A stretch of DNA of 64,000 bases from Anaerobacillus alkalidiazotrophicus (lineage in GTDB: Bacteria > Bacillota > Bacilli > Bacillales_H > Anaerobacillaceae): NCBI RefSeq assembly GCF_001866055.1, contig NZ_MLQS01000001.1, forward strand, positions 922,501 through 986,500. The letters run 5' to 3'. Positions 1 through 10,895 of the stretch are shown piece by piece; positions within the stretch are counted from its first letter, which is position 1; every line of letters starts with the position of its first letter. Both the position numbers and the translations under genes were made by a program. The notes under the pieces are model-generated. The model was not told the DNA's origin and did no database searches. It worked only from the letters and a program-made list of their open reading frames with translations.

Positions 1-575
1 CGTTGCTCATGTATCCTTAAAATACACTCCGCTACTCAAAAGCTTGGCGCCTCGATCTTCTCGTTTCTCTCAAAAATTACATTTTTCCGTGATAAGCTTC
101 GCATTTCTTCGTCAGCTTCCTTCGGTAATCATACTCATGTGCCTTTAAGCACACTCCGGTGATTTCCTCAGTTGCTTCCTCGAACTACTCGCTTCTCTCA
201 AAAAAATACCTGTTTTTTCAAAAGGATTTTTCGTCGAATTGAATTCTTGACTACTCAAGATTTACTCAAAGTCATAATGACTTCCGGTAAAACTTAAATG
301 TATTGTTGTTATCTAGTTTTCAAAGAACGATTCGGCAAATGATAAACTTCGTATTTCTTCGTCAACTGCGCTCCCCAATCGTCCTCATGTACCCTTAAAT
401 GTACACTCTGGCGATTGCCTCGCTTGTTTCCTCGAACTACTCGCTTCTAATTTGCCTCTGGTAATTGATAAGCGGCGAATTTCTTCGTCAGTTCCTTCGT
501 TAATCATCCTCATGTGCCCATAAGCACACTCCGGTGATTTCCTCAGTCATTTCCTCGAACTTCTTGCTTCTAAAT
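1..575 (-). repeat. rRNA spacer made of ~107-nt repeated units
   Basis: This stretch has no gene. It contains related units at about 1-70 (partial), 92-198, 341-449 and 467-573, and a fifth lies at 1013-1123. Each unit runs from a TTCTTCGTC-type segment, through a small stem flanking a CATGT...ACACTCCG core, to a CTCGAACTACTCGCTTCT-type end. On the minus strand the block follows a 16S 3' end, so it is internal transcribed spacer. The units are diverged copies rather than exact tandem repeats. They may belong to a structured RNA class found next to Bacillaceae rRNA operons (possibly the Rfam Bacillaceae-1 motif), but I could not verify this. Confidence 0.6.
203..333 (-). repeat. 131-nt rRNA spacer block, copy 1
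   Basis: Nearly identical to 1126-1257, with one single-base indel. Read on the minus strand it begins with a TTGAAAACTAGATAACAAC-type segment, which is typical of Bacillus rRNA spacers just upstream of a mature rRNA. It is spacer sequence shared by the two rRNA operons represented here. Confidence 0.7.
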
Positions 576-679
576 TACCTCTATTAATTATTTAATTGAA
601 GGATTATTCCTTCAAAACTGAAACACAGCGTCAGCGTACTTTTCTCTAAAGAAAAGCATCGACTAGAGTTTTAACTCCA

Positions 680-897
<218 letters not shown>

Positions 898-1002
898 GGA
901 TCAAAGTTTACTTACAACTCCCCGAGGCATATCGCGGATCAAAGTTTACTTACAACTCCCCTAGTGCCAAGGCATTCACCGTGCGCCCTTTCTAACTTAA
1001 CC
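898..1002 (-). rRNA. 23S rRNA 5' end, rearranged fragments
   Basis: On the minus strand 1002-960 matches the start of 23S (GGTTAAGTTAGAAAGGGCGC, then GGTGAATGCCTTGGCACTA). The next bases are two tandem copies of the GGGGAGTTGTAAGTAAACTT segment that normally lies a little further into 23S, with the intervening part lost. The fragment then joins the truncated 16S at 897. This order cannot be a functional rRNA. Confidence 0.85.
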
Positions 1003-1012
1003 TAATTTTTCC

Positions 1013-1123
1013 GTAATAAGCTGCGGATCTCTTCGTTGGCTTCGCTTTTCTGCGCTGCTCATGTATCCTTAAACATACACTCCGCTGCTCGAAAGCTCGC
1101 CGCCTCGACCTCCTTGCTTCTTC
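1013..1123 (-). repeat. ~107-nt rRNA spacer unit, fifth copy
   Basis: Related to the units in 1-575. It contains CTCATGTATCCTTAAACATA followed by ACTCCGCTGCTC. It sits between the 131-nt spacer block and the 23S 5' end, so it is part of the spacer upstream of 23S on the minus strand. Confidence 0.6.
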
Positions 1124-1125
1124 CG

Positions 1126-1257
1126 AAAAAATACCTGTTTTTTCAAAAGGATTTTTCGTCGAATTGAATTCTTGACTACTCAAGATTTACTCAAAGTCAT
1201 AATGACTTCCGGTAAAACTTAAATGTATTAGTTGTTATCTAGTTTTCAAAGAACGAT
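1126..1257 (-). repeat. 131-nt rRNA spacer block, copy 2
   Basis: Second copy of the block at 203-333. Here it lies between tRNA-Ala and the 23S 5' end, which confirms that the block belongs to the 16S-23S spacer. Confidence 0.7.
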
Positions 1258-1321
1258 TCCGCACCAAAAAGGCGACTTGATAAATATAACACCATTTGAT
1301 TAATGATGTCAATAACTTCTT

Positions 1322-1397
1322 TGGTGGAGCCTAGCGGGATCGAACCGCTGACCTCCTGCGTGCAAGGCAGGCGCTCTCCCAGCTGAGCTAAGGCCCC
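1322..1397 (-). tRNA. tRNA-Ala (anticodon TGC)
   Basis: The reverse complement begins GGGGCCTTAGCTCAGCTGGG, has the anticodon arm CTGCCTTGCACGCAG with TGC, the T arm GGTTCGATCC, and an encoded CCA. All four arms close. It is in the 16S-23S spacer beside tRNA-Ile, the usual pair in Bacillaceae rRNA operons. On the minus strand it follows tRNA-Ile after 14 nt. Confidence 0.97.
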
Positions 1398-1411
1398 TAA
1401 ACTTAATTGTA

Positions 1412-1488
<77 letters not shown>

Positions 1489-1752
1489 ATACAGAGTTTT
1501 TTTGCTTTACCATGAGATTTTTCTCTCAAAAAAGCTACTGACTTTAAAAGCATCATGAGATACTTCTGTGAATTGATTACATGCAACTTTACGTCGATGA
1601 AGCTTATTGCAACTACACTTGTAGACGTAAACGCACGGTCTAAATTCAGATCAGTAAACAATATAATCTGGAAGGTTATTCTTCCAAAACTGAACACAAA
1701 AGCACAAGCGGTACTTTTCCCTAAGAAAAGCATCGACTAGAGTTATACTCCA

Positions 1753-1970
<218 letters not shown>

Positions 1971-1972
1971 TA

Positions 1973-4634
<2,662 letters not shown>

Positions 4635-4757
4635 CTCCTGATAAAAACGTTCTTTAAATTCTTTTGTGTAAGAAATATTTGTTTCACTTACTTTCTCGAT
4701 CAAAGGATTGGACCGTAGTTGATTTTGTTGTTCTTCTGAAAATTTGTTTTTCCCCAT
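4635..4757 (-). pseudogene. truncated IS transposase OrfA (N-terminal ~41 aa)
   Basis: Starts at 4757 with ATG after a GGTGAGG ribosome-binding site and encodes MGKNKFSEEQQNQLRSN, then VSETNISYTKEFKERFYQE. This resembles the helix-turn-helix N-terminus of OrfA proteins that accompany IS3-family transposases in Bacillus. The frame then runs into 23S rRNA at 4634, so the remaining residues of the open frame (down to 4527) are not protein. It is broken at an assembly junction or a genuine deletion point. Confidence 0.65.
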
Positions 4758-4878
4758 TTTACAACCTCACCTGTTTGAATAATTAAACTATAACAAAAAA
4801 AAGACCCTGCAAAACAGAGTCAGTAAAAAAATTCAAGGACAAGCCTCTTTTTTTAAACTGTCTATTTTACAGGGTCCA
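4635..4878 (-). mobile_element. IS3-type insertion sequence, left-end fragment
   Basis: On the minus strand the element begins at 4878 with TGGACCCTGTAAAATAGACA, a TGGA...-type terminal sequence seen in IS3-family elements. A partly matching AGACCCTGCAAAACAGAGTC lies inside. An AT-rich leader with a ribosome-binding site follows, then the start of a transposase orfA. The element is cut at 4635, where 23S rRNA begins, so the rest of the transposase and the right end are missing. Family assignment rests on the terminal sequence and the OrfA-like N-terminus. Confidence 0.6.
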
Positions 4879-4909
4879 TTTTACCTTTAGCTAGCTCTGT
4901 TTACAGTTT

Positions 4910-5025
4910 AATGAATTTCATAATCCATCATTATTGCTACTGAAATACTATATCTAGTTTCGTTGTAGCGTTCGTAACTAGATATAGATTTGTGTAGCGC
5001 GTTTTTTGTAATTGTGAAATTCACT
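4910..5025. repeat. dispersed inverted-repeat element, family M copy A
   Basis: Ends are AATGAATTTCATAAT on the left and GTGAAATTCACT on the right, forming imperfect terminal inverted repeats. The centre holds CTATATCTAGTT and AACTAGATATAG as a 12-bp palindromic stem. Other copies are at 32052-32165, 33642-33720, 38173-38286, 59172-59270 and 59304-59420. It fills the gap between the IS fragment and ccdA. No coding potential was seen. Confidence 0.75.
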
Positions 5026-5126
5026 CAGTTAAGAAAAAATTTTCGGTTATTTACTTTCAGTTTAATAAGAAAGTGGTATGCGAGAAATTATCTAGTATTT
5101 TTCAGCGATAAATAAAAAACTGTGCA

Positions 5127-5858
5127 TTAAAAGTTAAATGGAATATATTGAGCTAACCATCCAGAAATACGAGCAAATAACCCAGTATATAAAAGAATAC
5201 CAAGAATAATCATAACAATACCACTAGTCTTTTGAATCATTGGTAAATACTTATTCATTCTTCTAATCTTATTTAGTGATCGTGAGTAAAGGAGAGCCAC
5301 TAGCAGAAACGGAATACCAAGCCCGATAGAGTACACGAATAATAAAAACATCCCTGATGCCATTGTTCCGCTTTGAGCAGCTAAAATAAGAATAGAAGAT
5401 AGGACCAGTCCGATGCAAGGGGACCAGCCAGCACCAAATACAAACCCAAACCCCACTGAACCTAAAAAACTCATTGACTTCTTCGGTTTTGTTTGAAGCT
5501 TTTTTTCACTCATTAACATTTTTATAGAAAATAAACCAAGCATTTGTAAACCTAAGACAACGATAACTATGCCACCAATTTTCTCTAGTAATTCCCTATT
5601 TCTCATGAACAGTTGTCCGAAAGCGGTACTTGAGGCACCTAATAGTAGAAAGATAATGGTAAATCCAATAATAAAGCCTAGACTTCTAGAAATAATTAAC
5701 TTTCGGTCTGCATGAAGTTGATTATCAGAAATGGACGTTCCGGTTAGCTGAGCCAAGTATGCAGGAACTAATGGGAAAATACAAGGTGATAAAAAAGAGA
5801 CAATTCCAGCTAATAATGCTAGCCAAATCGAAATAAATGTAAATTCTGTAATGATCAA
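5127..5858 (-). CDS. ccdA: cytochrome c biogenesis CcdA/DsbD-type membrane thiol transporter
   Basis: A 243-residue polytopic membrane protein. CcdA-family proteins pass reducing equivalents across the membrane to extracytoplasmic thiol-disulfide proteins. The two signature cysteine motifs are visible: SPCIFPLVPAYL near residues 24-35 and GWSPCIGLVLSS near 142-153. Their cysteines form the transmembrane redox pair. About six hydrophobic segments fit the family. The start is a TTG at 5858 with an AGAGGTG site upstream on the minus strand. It is divergent from pbpF. No thioredoxin-like partner or cytochrome gene is adjacent, so whether it serves cytochrome c maturation or spore/envelope thiol reduction is open. 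Length is typical. Confidence 0.85.
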   Translation of the reverse strand: MIITEFTFISIWLALLAGIVSFLSPCIFPLVPAYLAQLTGTSISDNQLHADRKLIISRSLGFIIGFTIIFLLLGASSTAFGQLFMRNRELLEKIGGIVIVVLGLQMLGLFSIKMLMSEKKLQTKPKKSMSFLGSVGFGFVFGAGWSPCIGLVLSSILILAAQSGTMASGMFLLFVYSIGLGIPFLLVALLYSRSLNKIRRMNKYLPMIQKTSGIVMIILGILLYTGLFARISGWLAQYIPFNF

Positions 5859-6075
5859 TCAAAACACCTCTTAATTTATTATGGAGTACTAAAAACAACT
5901 TAAGGTATGAGTTTATCAAGTAATTTTCATGGAATATAAAAAACAACTTGTAACTTTATGATACCTTTGTTCGTATAGAAAAGAAAGTCGTAAAAGTTCA
6001 CTATATGTCGAATGTGCGTTAATATTAGATTATACATCTATGAGATCAATATGAGCTCTAGAAAGGAGGTCTTTT

Positions 6076-8262
6076 ATGCGTAAAAGCCTTGTAATTGGTA
6101 TTACTCTATTTTCGTTTATGTTTATTTTAAGTTTCTCTATCTATATTACTATTATCCTGTTAGGAAACTATGCTATCGATAATAAAAAACTTGTTATGGA
6201 TGCTGCAACGACCTTAGTCAATGAAGATGGGGAAATAATAACAAAACTTTTTGTTGAAAATCGTGAAATTGTACCAATTTCAACTGTGCCAAATCATGTA
6301 CAAGAGGCCTTTGTAGCTGTTGAAGATGCTAGATTTTACGATCATCGTGGTATTGATTTTCGTGCAATTGGTAGAGCTTTGTATCGAGACATGATTGCTC
6401 GAGCGAAAGTTGAAGGTGGAAGCACAATTACACAGCAATTAGTAAAGAATACGTTTTTATCGAATGAAAAAACATTGATGAGAAAAACAAAAGAAGTAGT
6501 AATAGCTATAAATTTAGAGCGACGTTATAGTAAACAGGAAATTCTAGAGATGTATTTAAATAGAATTTACTTCGGACACGGGGCTTATGGGATACAAGCT
6601 GCTGCAAACCTTTATTTTAATAAAGATGTAAGTGAGCTTACGGTCGATGAAGGAGCGTTGTTAGCAAGTTTGCCCAAGGCCCCAAATACGTATTCTCCTT
6701 TTAATAATTTGGAATTAAGTAAACAAAGGAGAAACCTTACATTAAGTGTTATGGAACGAAGAGGTTATATATCCGCCGAAGATGCCGTTACTTTACAAAG
6801 ACGTTCTATAAATGTAGATTTCAATAAAATTTCTGAAAATCCTGCTTATTTAACATACGTTGATATGGTATTAGAAGAGGCAGAATCGCTTTACCAATTA
6901 TCAAATGCTGAGATCTTACGTGGGGGTTATACGATCGTTGTACCGATGGATACTCATCTTCAAAACAAGACTTATGATCTGTTTTTAGATGAAACATATT
7001 TCCCAAAGGATGGTCCTAATCAAAAGGTTGAAGCTGCCTTTGTACTTTTAGACAATGAAACAGGAGGAGTCACTGTAGCCCTAGGTGGTAGGGATTATGT
7101 AAGAAAAGGGATAAATCGAGTAAATGTTAAAAGACAGCCTGGCTCAACGATTAAGCCTCTAATTGTTTACAGTCCGGCTTTAGAGTCAGGGCTTTATGAG
7201 CCGTATTCGCTTCTGAAAGATGAATTAATAGATTATGCTGGGTATCAACCACGAAATTATAGTAACTACTATGATGGTGAGATTACTATGTACGATGCTT
7301 TGGTTAGTTCAGCTAATGCGCCGGCTGTTTGGCTGTTAAATGAATTAACGATTGAAGAGGGAAAGGGTTATTTAAAGGAATTTGGTATCTCTATTGAAGA
7401 AAAAGGTTTGGCACTTGCTTTAGGAGGAATGTCTGAAGGGTTAACACCACTTGAATTAGCGACTGCTTATCGTCCTTTTGCAAGTGAAGGTAACATGATA
7501 GAGCCTTATTTTATTTTAGAACTATATGATCGTAATGGTGAAAAAATAGTAGACGTTAATAAGGATGAACGCCAAGTGTTGTCTACTCAAACGGCTTGGT
7601 ATATGACTAGAATGTTGGAAGCAGTTGTAACAGATGGTACTGCACGTCTCGGTCATATCGATGTAGCTTTAGCTGGAAAAACAGGAACAACTTCTTTTGT
7701 TGGAATAGAAGGAGCGGCTAGAGATGCTTGGTTCGTAGGCTTTACTCCTAGTGTAGTTGGATCATTATGGATGGGGTTTGATCGAACGGATCTTGACCAC
7801 CATCTAACTGTAGGAAGTTCATATCCAACAAAATTATTTAAAGAAATTGTTAATGAAGCAGAGGTTGATAAGAACTTATTAGCATTTACAAAACCTGATC
7901 ATGTAATTGAGTTAGAGTCGCCGGTTCGTCTCGTAGAGATTGATGATTTACATGCTTCTCTTTCTTTTAAAGGGCTAGGTTTAACTGTACATTTACAATG
8001 GTCAACGTCAGATGATAAAAGACTTTATTACCATATTTATGAAGTTAATCGTAGCGGGGAATTAATAAAGGTCGGACAAGTTGAAGGCAGTGGTGAGTAT
8101 TTTGTTCGTGGAATTAATTTATTTTCATTAAATGATTATGTTGTAAAGGCGTATAATCCTCAAACAAATATTGAAGGTTTGCCTTCAAACCAGGCGAAAG
8201 TAAGTTTTTCATTAGTAGGTTTCGAAGACAGCAATATTCAAGAGATAAATAAAACTCCGTAG
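6076..8262 (+). CDS. pbpF: class A penicillin-binding protein (PBP2C/PbpF type)
   Basis: A 728-residue bifunctional peptidoglycan synthase anchored by one N-terminal membrane helix (residues 4-30). The glycosyltransferase (GT51) domain shows VEDARFYDHRG, with catalytic Glu83, and EGGSTITQQLVKN at 113-125. The transpeptidase domain has the SxxK motif STIK (Ser357-Lys360), the SxN motif SAN (412-414) and KTG (535-537). A C-terminal beta-type extension follows from about residue 600. The ribosome-binding site AAAGGAGGT sits ahead of the ATG. In B. subtilis pbpF lies directly upstream of hemEHY, as here apart from the ger operon, which supports PbpF, a protein linked to spore peptidoglycan. The exact paralogue is inferred from synteny. 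Confidence 0.85.
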   Translation: MRKSLVIGITLFSFMFILSFSIYITIILLGNYAIDNKKLVMDAATTLVNEDGEIITKLFVENREIVPISTVPNHVQEAFVAVEDARFYDHRGIDFRAIGRALYRDMIARAKVEGGSTITQQLVKNTFLSNEKTLMRKTKEVVIAINLERRYSKQEILEMYLNRIYFGHGAYGIQAAANLYFNKDVSELTVDEGALLASLPKAPNTYSPFNNLELSKQRRNLTLSVMERRGYISAEDAVTLQRRSINVDFNKISENPAYLTYVDMVLEEAESLYQLSNAEILRGGYTIVVPMDTHLQNKTYDLFLDETYFPKDGPNQKVEAAFVLLDNETGGVTVALGGRDYVRKGINRVNVKRQPGSTIKPLIVYSPALESGLYEPYSLLKDELIDYAGYQPRNYSNYYDGEITMYDALVSSANAPAVWLLNELTIEEGKGYLKEFGISIEEKGLALALGGMSEGLTPLELATAYRPFASEGNMIEPYFILELYDRNGEKIVDVNKDERQVLSTQTAWYMTRMLEAVVTDGTARLGHIDVALAGKTGTTSFVGIEGAARDAWFVGFTPSVVGSLWMGFDRTDLDHHLTVGSSYPTKLFKEIVNEAEVDKNLLAFTKPDHVIELESPVRLVEIDDLHASLSFKGLGLTVHLQWSTSDDKRLYYHIYEVNRSGELIKVGQVEGSGEYFVRGINLFSLNDYVVKAYNPQTNIEGLPSNQAKVSFSLVGFEDSNIQEINKTP

Positions 8263-8287
8263 GTTTGGTTACCTACGGAGTTTTGTT
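8251..8287 (+). terminator. intrinsic terminator of pbpF
   Basis: AAAACTCCGTAGGT, a TTGGTT loop region and ACCTACGGAGTTTT form a strong stem followed by T-rich sequence. The pbpF stop codon lies inside the left arm. Confidence 0.9.
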
Positions 8288-8364
8288 ATGTAGATATCAT
8301 ATACATATTTTAGGAAGTAAGGTGAAAAATACTATTATGATAAAAGTAGTTTGAGGAGATAGAG

Positions 8365-8562
8365 ATGAACGATTTAATAGATCGAATATTAGGCTTTTTA
8401 CCTCATCGAGGGATTTTCTGGACAGCTGTTGCGCTTTGTATTGTCATGTTTATTACACGCTCAGTAACAAATTGGTTAGTTGAAAAGGTTAAATTACCTT
8501 GGATGGAAGAAAAGAATCAAAAGCAAAGAAAAGCGTTTCAAGAAGGAAATGGTGCAAAGTAG
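8365..8562 (+). CDS. small single-span membrane protein at head of ger operon
   Basis: A 65-residue protein with an amphipathic N-terminus (MNDLIDRILGFLPHRG), one hydrophobic helix at about residues 17-38 and a basic, glutamine-rich C-terminal tail of about 25 residues. The ribosome-binding site GAGGAG precedes ATG by 8 nt. Its stop is 7 nt from gerB, and the gerB ribosome-binding site overlaps the end of this gene, so the two are almost certainly co-transcribed and translationally linked. Some germinant-receptor operons carry a small D-subunit gene. This could be one, but I do not recognise the sequence, and D subunits are usually described with two membrane segments. An ATACTA box near 8329 resembles a forespore sigma-G -10 element, with no convincing -35. 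Confidence 0.6.
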   Translation: MNDLIDRILGFLPHRGIFWTAVALCIVMFITRSVTNWLVEKVKLPWMEEKNQKQRKAFQEGNGAK

Positions 8563-8569
8563 GTGAACT

Positions 8570-9691
8570 ATGGATCCAAATAACTATCAAATTTCAAAAA
8601 TAGAAATGTCGGTAACGCTCATTAGTATGATTATCGGAGTTGGTATCTTAACTTTACCGCGTGCTTTAGCAACGTCAGTAGGAACACCAGATGGATGGAT
8701 ATCTGTTATTATCGGTGCCTTATTGACAATGGTTTTAATTTATTTTATCGCTCGGCTTCATCGGCATTTTCCTGGTGAAACACTTTTTACCTTTGTTAGT
8801 CAGTGCCCGAATGGAAAATGGATTGGACAGTTACTTACACTTCTGTTTATTGTGCATTTTTTGGCTTTGTTGTCTTATGAAGCTAGAATATTAACCATTG
8901 TTATTCGAATGTTTTTACTACCTGAAACACCTGCGGATATTACTGCAGCTGTCGTTTTTTTAGCCACTACTTATGCAGTTACGAAAGGACTTCAAGGTAT
9001 TGTTCATTTAAATTTAATGTTCTTACCTATTGTATTGTCCATGATATTCCTTATTCTTATGTTTAGTATGGGTGAGGGACAATTGGATCACTTACGACCT
9101 ATTGTAGCAGAGGGTATCCAACCAGTTTTATTAGGAGTTTCGGATACTGTTCTTTCTTATGCAGGAATTGAAATTTTATTTTTTTTTATTGCATTTATGA
9201 AGTTAAAAGATATTAAAGCCATTCCTATAAATGGAGGAATTGCGGTTGTAACGATTTTTTATATGTTAGTTGTTACTATTTCATATAGTGTGCTAACAGT
9301 TGTTGGAACGGAAGTCGTTGTTTTTCCGCTAGTAACTTTATCACAGGAATTAGAAATTGTCCAAGGCATTATTGAACGTATGGAACCGCTACTAATAACC
9401 GTTTGGATTATGACAATTTTTAATACAATGGCGATATGTCATTTTCTAGCTACAAGGTTAATTAAGGACGTCTTGATCAAGAAACCAAGGATTTCAACCA
9501 TTGCGATCAGCATTACATTTTTTTCCTTTATGATTTCCTTTATCCCTAATTCAATCCAAGAAACGTTTACATTTGGTGGTTGGATTTCTTATTTTGCACT
9601 GTCAATCACGATGATTTCACTGATCATTGGCTATGTGTTCGTTGTCATTAATAAGAAAAGTCAAAAACAAAAGGGAAGCGAGATGATGTGA
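8570..9691 (+). CDS. spore germinant receptor B subunit (GerAB/spore permease family)
   Basis: 373 residues with about ten hydrophobic segments, in the APC-superfamily spore permease family. The B subunit of Ger receptors sits in the spore inner membrane and forms the germinant-binding part. The N-terminus KIEMSVTLISMIIGVGILTLPR, with its glycine-rich first helix, is characteristic. It starts with ATG after AGGTGA. Its stop codon is immediately followed by the gerC ATG with no gap, so translation is probably coupled. Which germinant it senses cannot be told from sequence. Here B comes before C and A, unlike the A-B-C order of the B. subtilis gerA operon. Confidence 0.9.
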   Translation: MDPNNYQISKIEMSVTLISMIIGVGILTLPRALATSVGTPDGWISVIIGALLTMVLIYFIARLHRHFPGETLFTFVSQCPNGKWIGQLLTLLFIVHFLALLSYEARILTIVIRMFLLPETPADITAAVVFLATTYAVTKGLQGIVHLNLMFLPIVLSMIFLILMFSMGEGQLDHLRPIVAEGIQPVLLGVSDTVLSYAGIEILFFFIAFMKLKDIKAIPINGGIAVVTIFYMLVVTISYSVLTVVGTEVVVFPLVTLSQELEIVQGIIERMEPLLITVWIMTIFNTMAICHFLATRLIKDVLIKKPRISTIAISITFFSFMISFIPNSIQETFTFGGWISYFALSITMISLIIGYVFVVINKKSQKQKGSEMM

Positions 9692-10885
9692 ATGCTCCGT
9701 AAGTTTTTTTTTCTCTTTGTTGTTTTATCACTGTTAACTTCTTGTTGGGATTTAACAGAAATAGAGGAAGTCGGCTTTGTAGTAGCAGTTGCTTTAGATC
9801 CTTTAGAAAAAAAAGATTTAGAACTTTTTAAGGAACAGTTTCAAAAAGAAACAGGTATGTCACCAGGTCACCTATATAAAACAACGTACCAAGTAGTTAT
9901 TCCAGGTGCAACTAGTGAAGAAGGAGGAGCCACAGAAGACGCTTTTTTTAATATTACTTCTGTCGGAAGAACGAATTTCAAAATGAACCGAACGATCTCA
10001 ACACGGAGAAGTCGTCGCCCAAAGTATGAGCATTTAAAAGTCATCCTCATAAATGAAGAACTTTTGAAAACAGGGGCGATGATTGGCCACCTAATAGACT
10101 TTTACATAAGAGATCATGAAATGCGTAGAAACGCGTTGGTCTATATTTCTAAAGGAGCTGCTAATGGAAGTTTGCAACATAAACTCCCTCTTGAGATTAT
10201 GCCAGCTAAGTCTATAAGGATGGTTCAAGAGAATTATAAAGCCAATCATGCGATGCCACCACCAAAAAAAATAGGTGATTTAGCAATAGATATTATTAAT
10301 GAGCAAAGTTTTATTCTCCCAAGAATAACTCCATTTGAGGGAATTGATTTTAAAATCGCAGGTGCTGGAGTTTTTTTAGGAAGGACGAATGAGCTTGTTG
10401 GTTGGTTAGGAGAAATGGATTATTTAGCGTATAGCTTAGTAACTGGTGAAGCGTTTAATGCGATTTTAGAAGTTGATAAAGACGGTAAATTGTTTGTTTT
10501 GGAAATTGATACGATGGGGGCGATCGTCAATTATCAACGAAAAAATGATCAAGATTATTTTAAGATTGAAATTATGACTGAAGGATTTTTAGGTGAAAGT
10601 TGGCTAGGCGACATTGAACTGAGTGAAGATATGAATGAAATGTTAGAAATAGCGGTAAAGGAGCAAATTGAACATTTAGCCAAAAATATTATTCATAAAA
10701 CTCAATCCGAATTTCACGCTGACATTTTTGGTTTATTTAAGGAGGTAAAGCAAAACAATTATCGTTACTGGAAAGGGATTGAAGATAATTGGGATGGAGA
10801 AGGAGGTATGTTTTCGAAGGCTACAATTGACGTTTCGGCCAAGGTAAAAATCAGACATTACATGACTGAAGAAAAAGTTTCATAA
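9692..10885 (+). CDS. spore germinant receptor C subunit (GerAC lipoprotein family)
   Basis: 397 residues. An N-terminal signal peptide ends in the lipobox LLTSC (Cys at about residue 18), so it should be diacylglyceryl-anchored on the outer face of the spore inner membrane. The next residues WDLTEIEEVGFVVAVALD are the conserved start of mature GerC proteins. The mature part has the mixed alpha/beta character expected for the three-domain GerC fold. The start ATG is contiguous with the gerB stop. It requires prelipoprotein transferase Lgt in characterised systems (known for the family). Confidence 0.9.
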   Translation: MLRKFFFLFVVLSLLTSCWDLTEIEEVGFVVAVALDPLEKKDLELFKEQFQKETGMSPGHLYKTTYQVVIPGATSEEGGATEDAFFNITSVGRTNFKMNRTISTRRSRRPKYEHLKVILINEELLKTGAMIGHLIDFYIRDHEMRRNALVYISKGAANGSLQHKLPLEIMPAKSIRMVQENYKANHAMPPPKKIGDLAIDIINEQSFILPRITPFEGIDFKIAGAGVFLGRTNELVGWLGEMDYLAYSLVTGEAFNAILEVDKDGKLFVLEIDTMGAIVNYQRKNDQDYFKIEIMTEGFLGESWLGDIELSEDMNEMLEIAVKEQIEHLAKNIIHKTQSEFHADIFGLFKEVKQNNYRYWKGIEDNWDGEGGMFSKATIDVSAKVKIRHYMTEEKVS

Positions 10886-10895
10886 GGTGAGTGCG

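Noticed and set aside
92..573. CRISPR-like array in the spacer repeats.
   Set aside because: Units are long (~107 nt), diverged and contain no short identical repeats with unique spacers; no cas genes are present.
4635..5126. Defence or toxin-antitoxin locus between the IS fragment and ccdA.
   Set aside because: Only a truncated transposase start and a non-coding repeat are visible; there is no paired small-gene structure.
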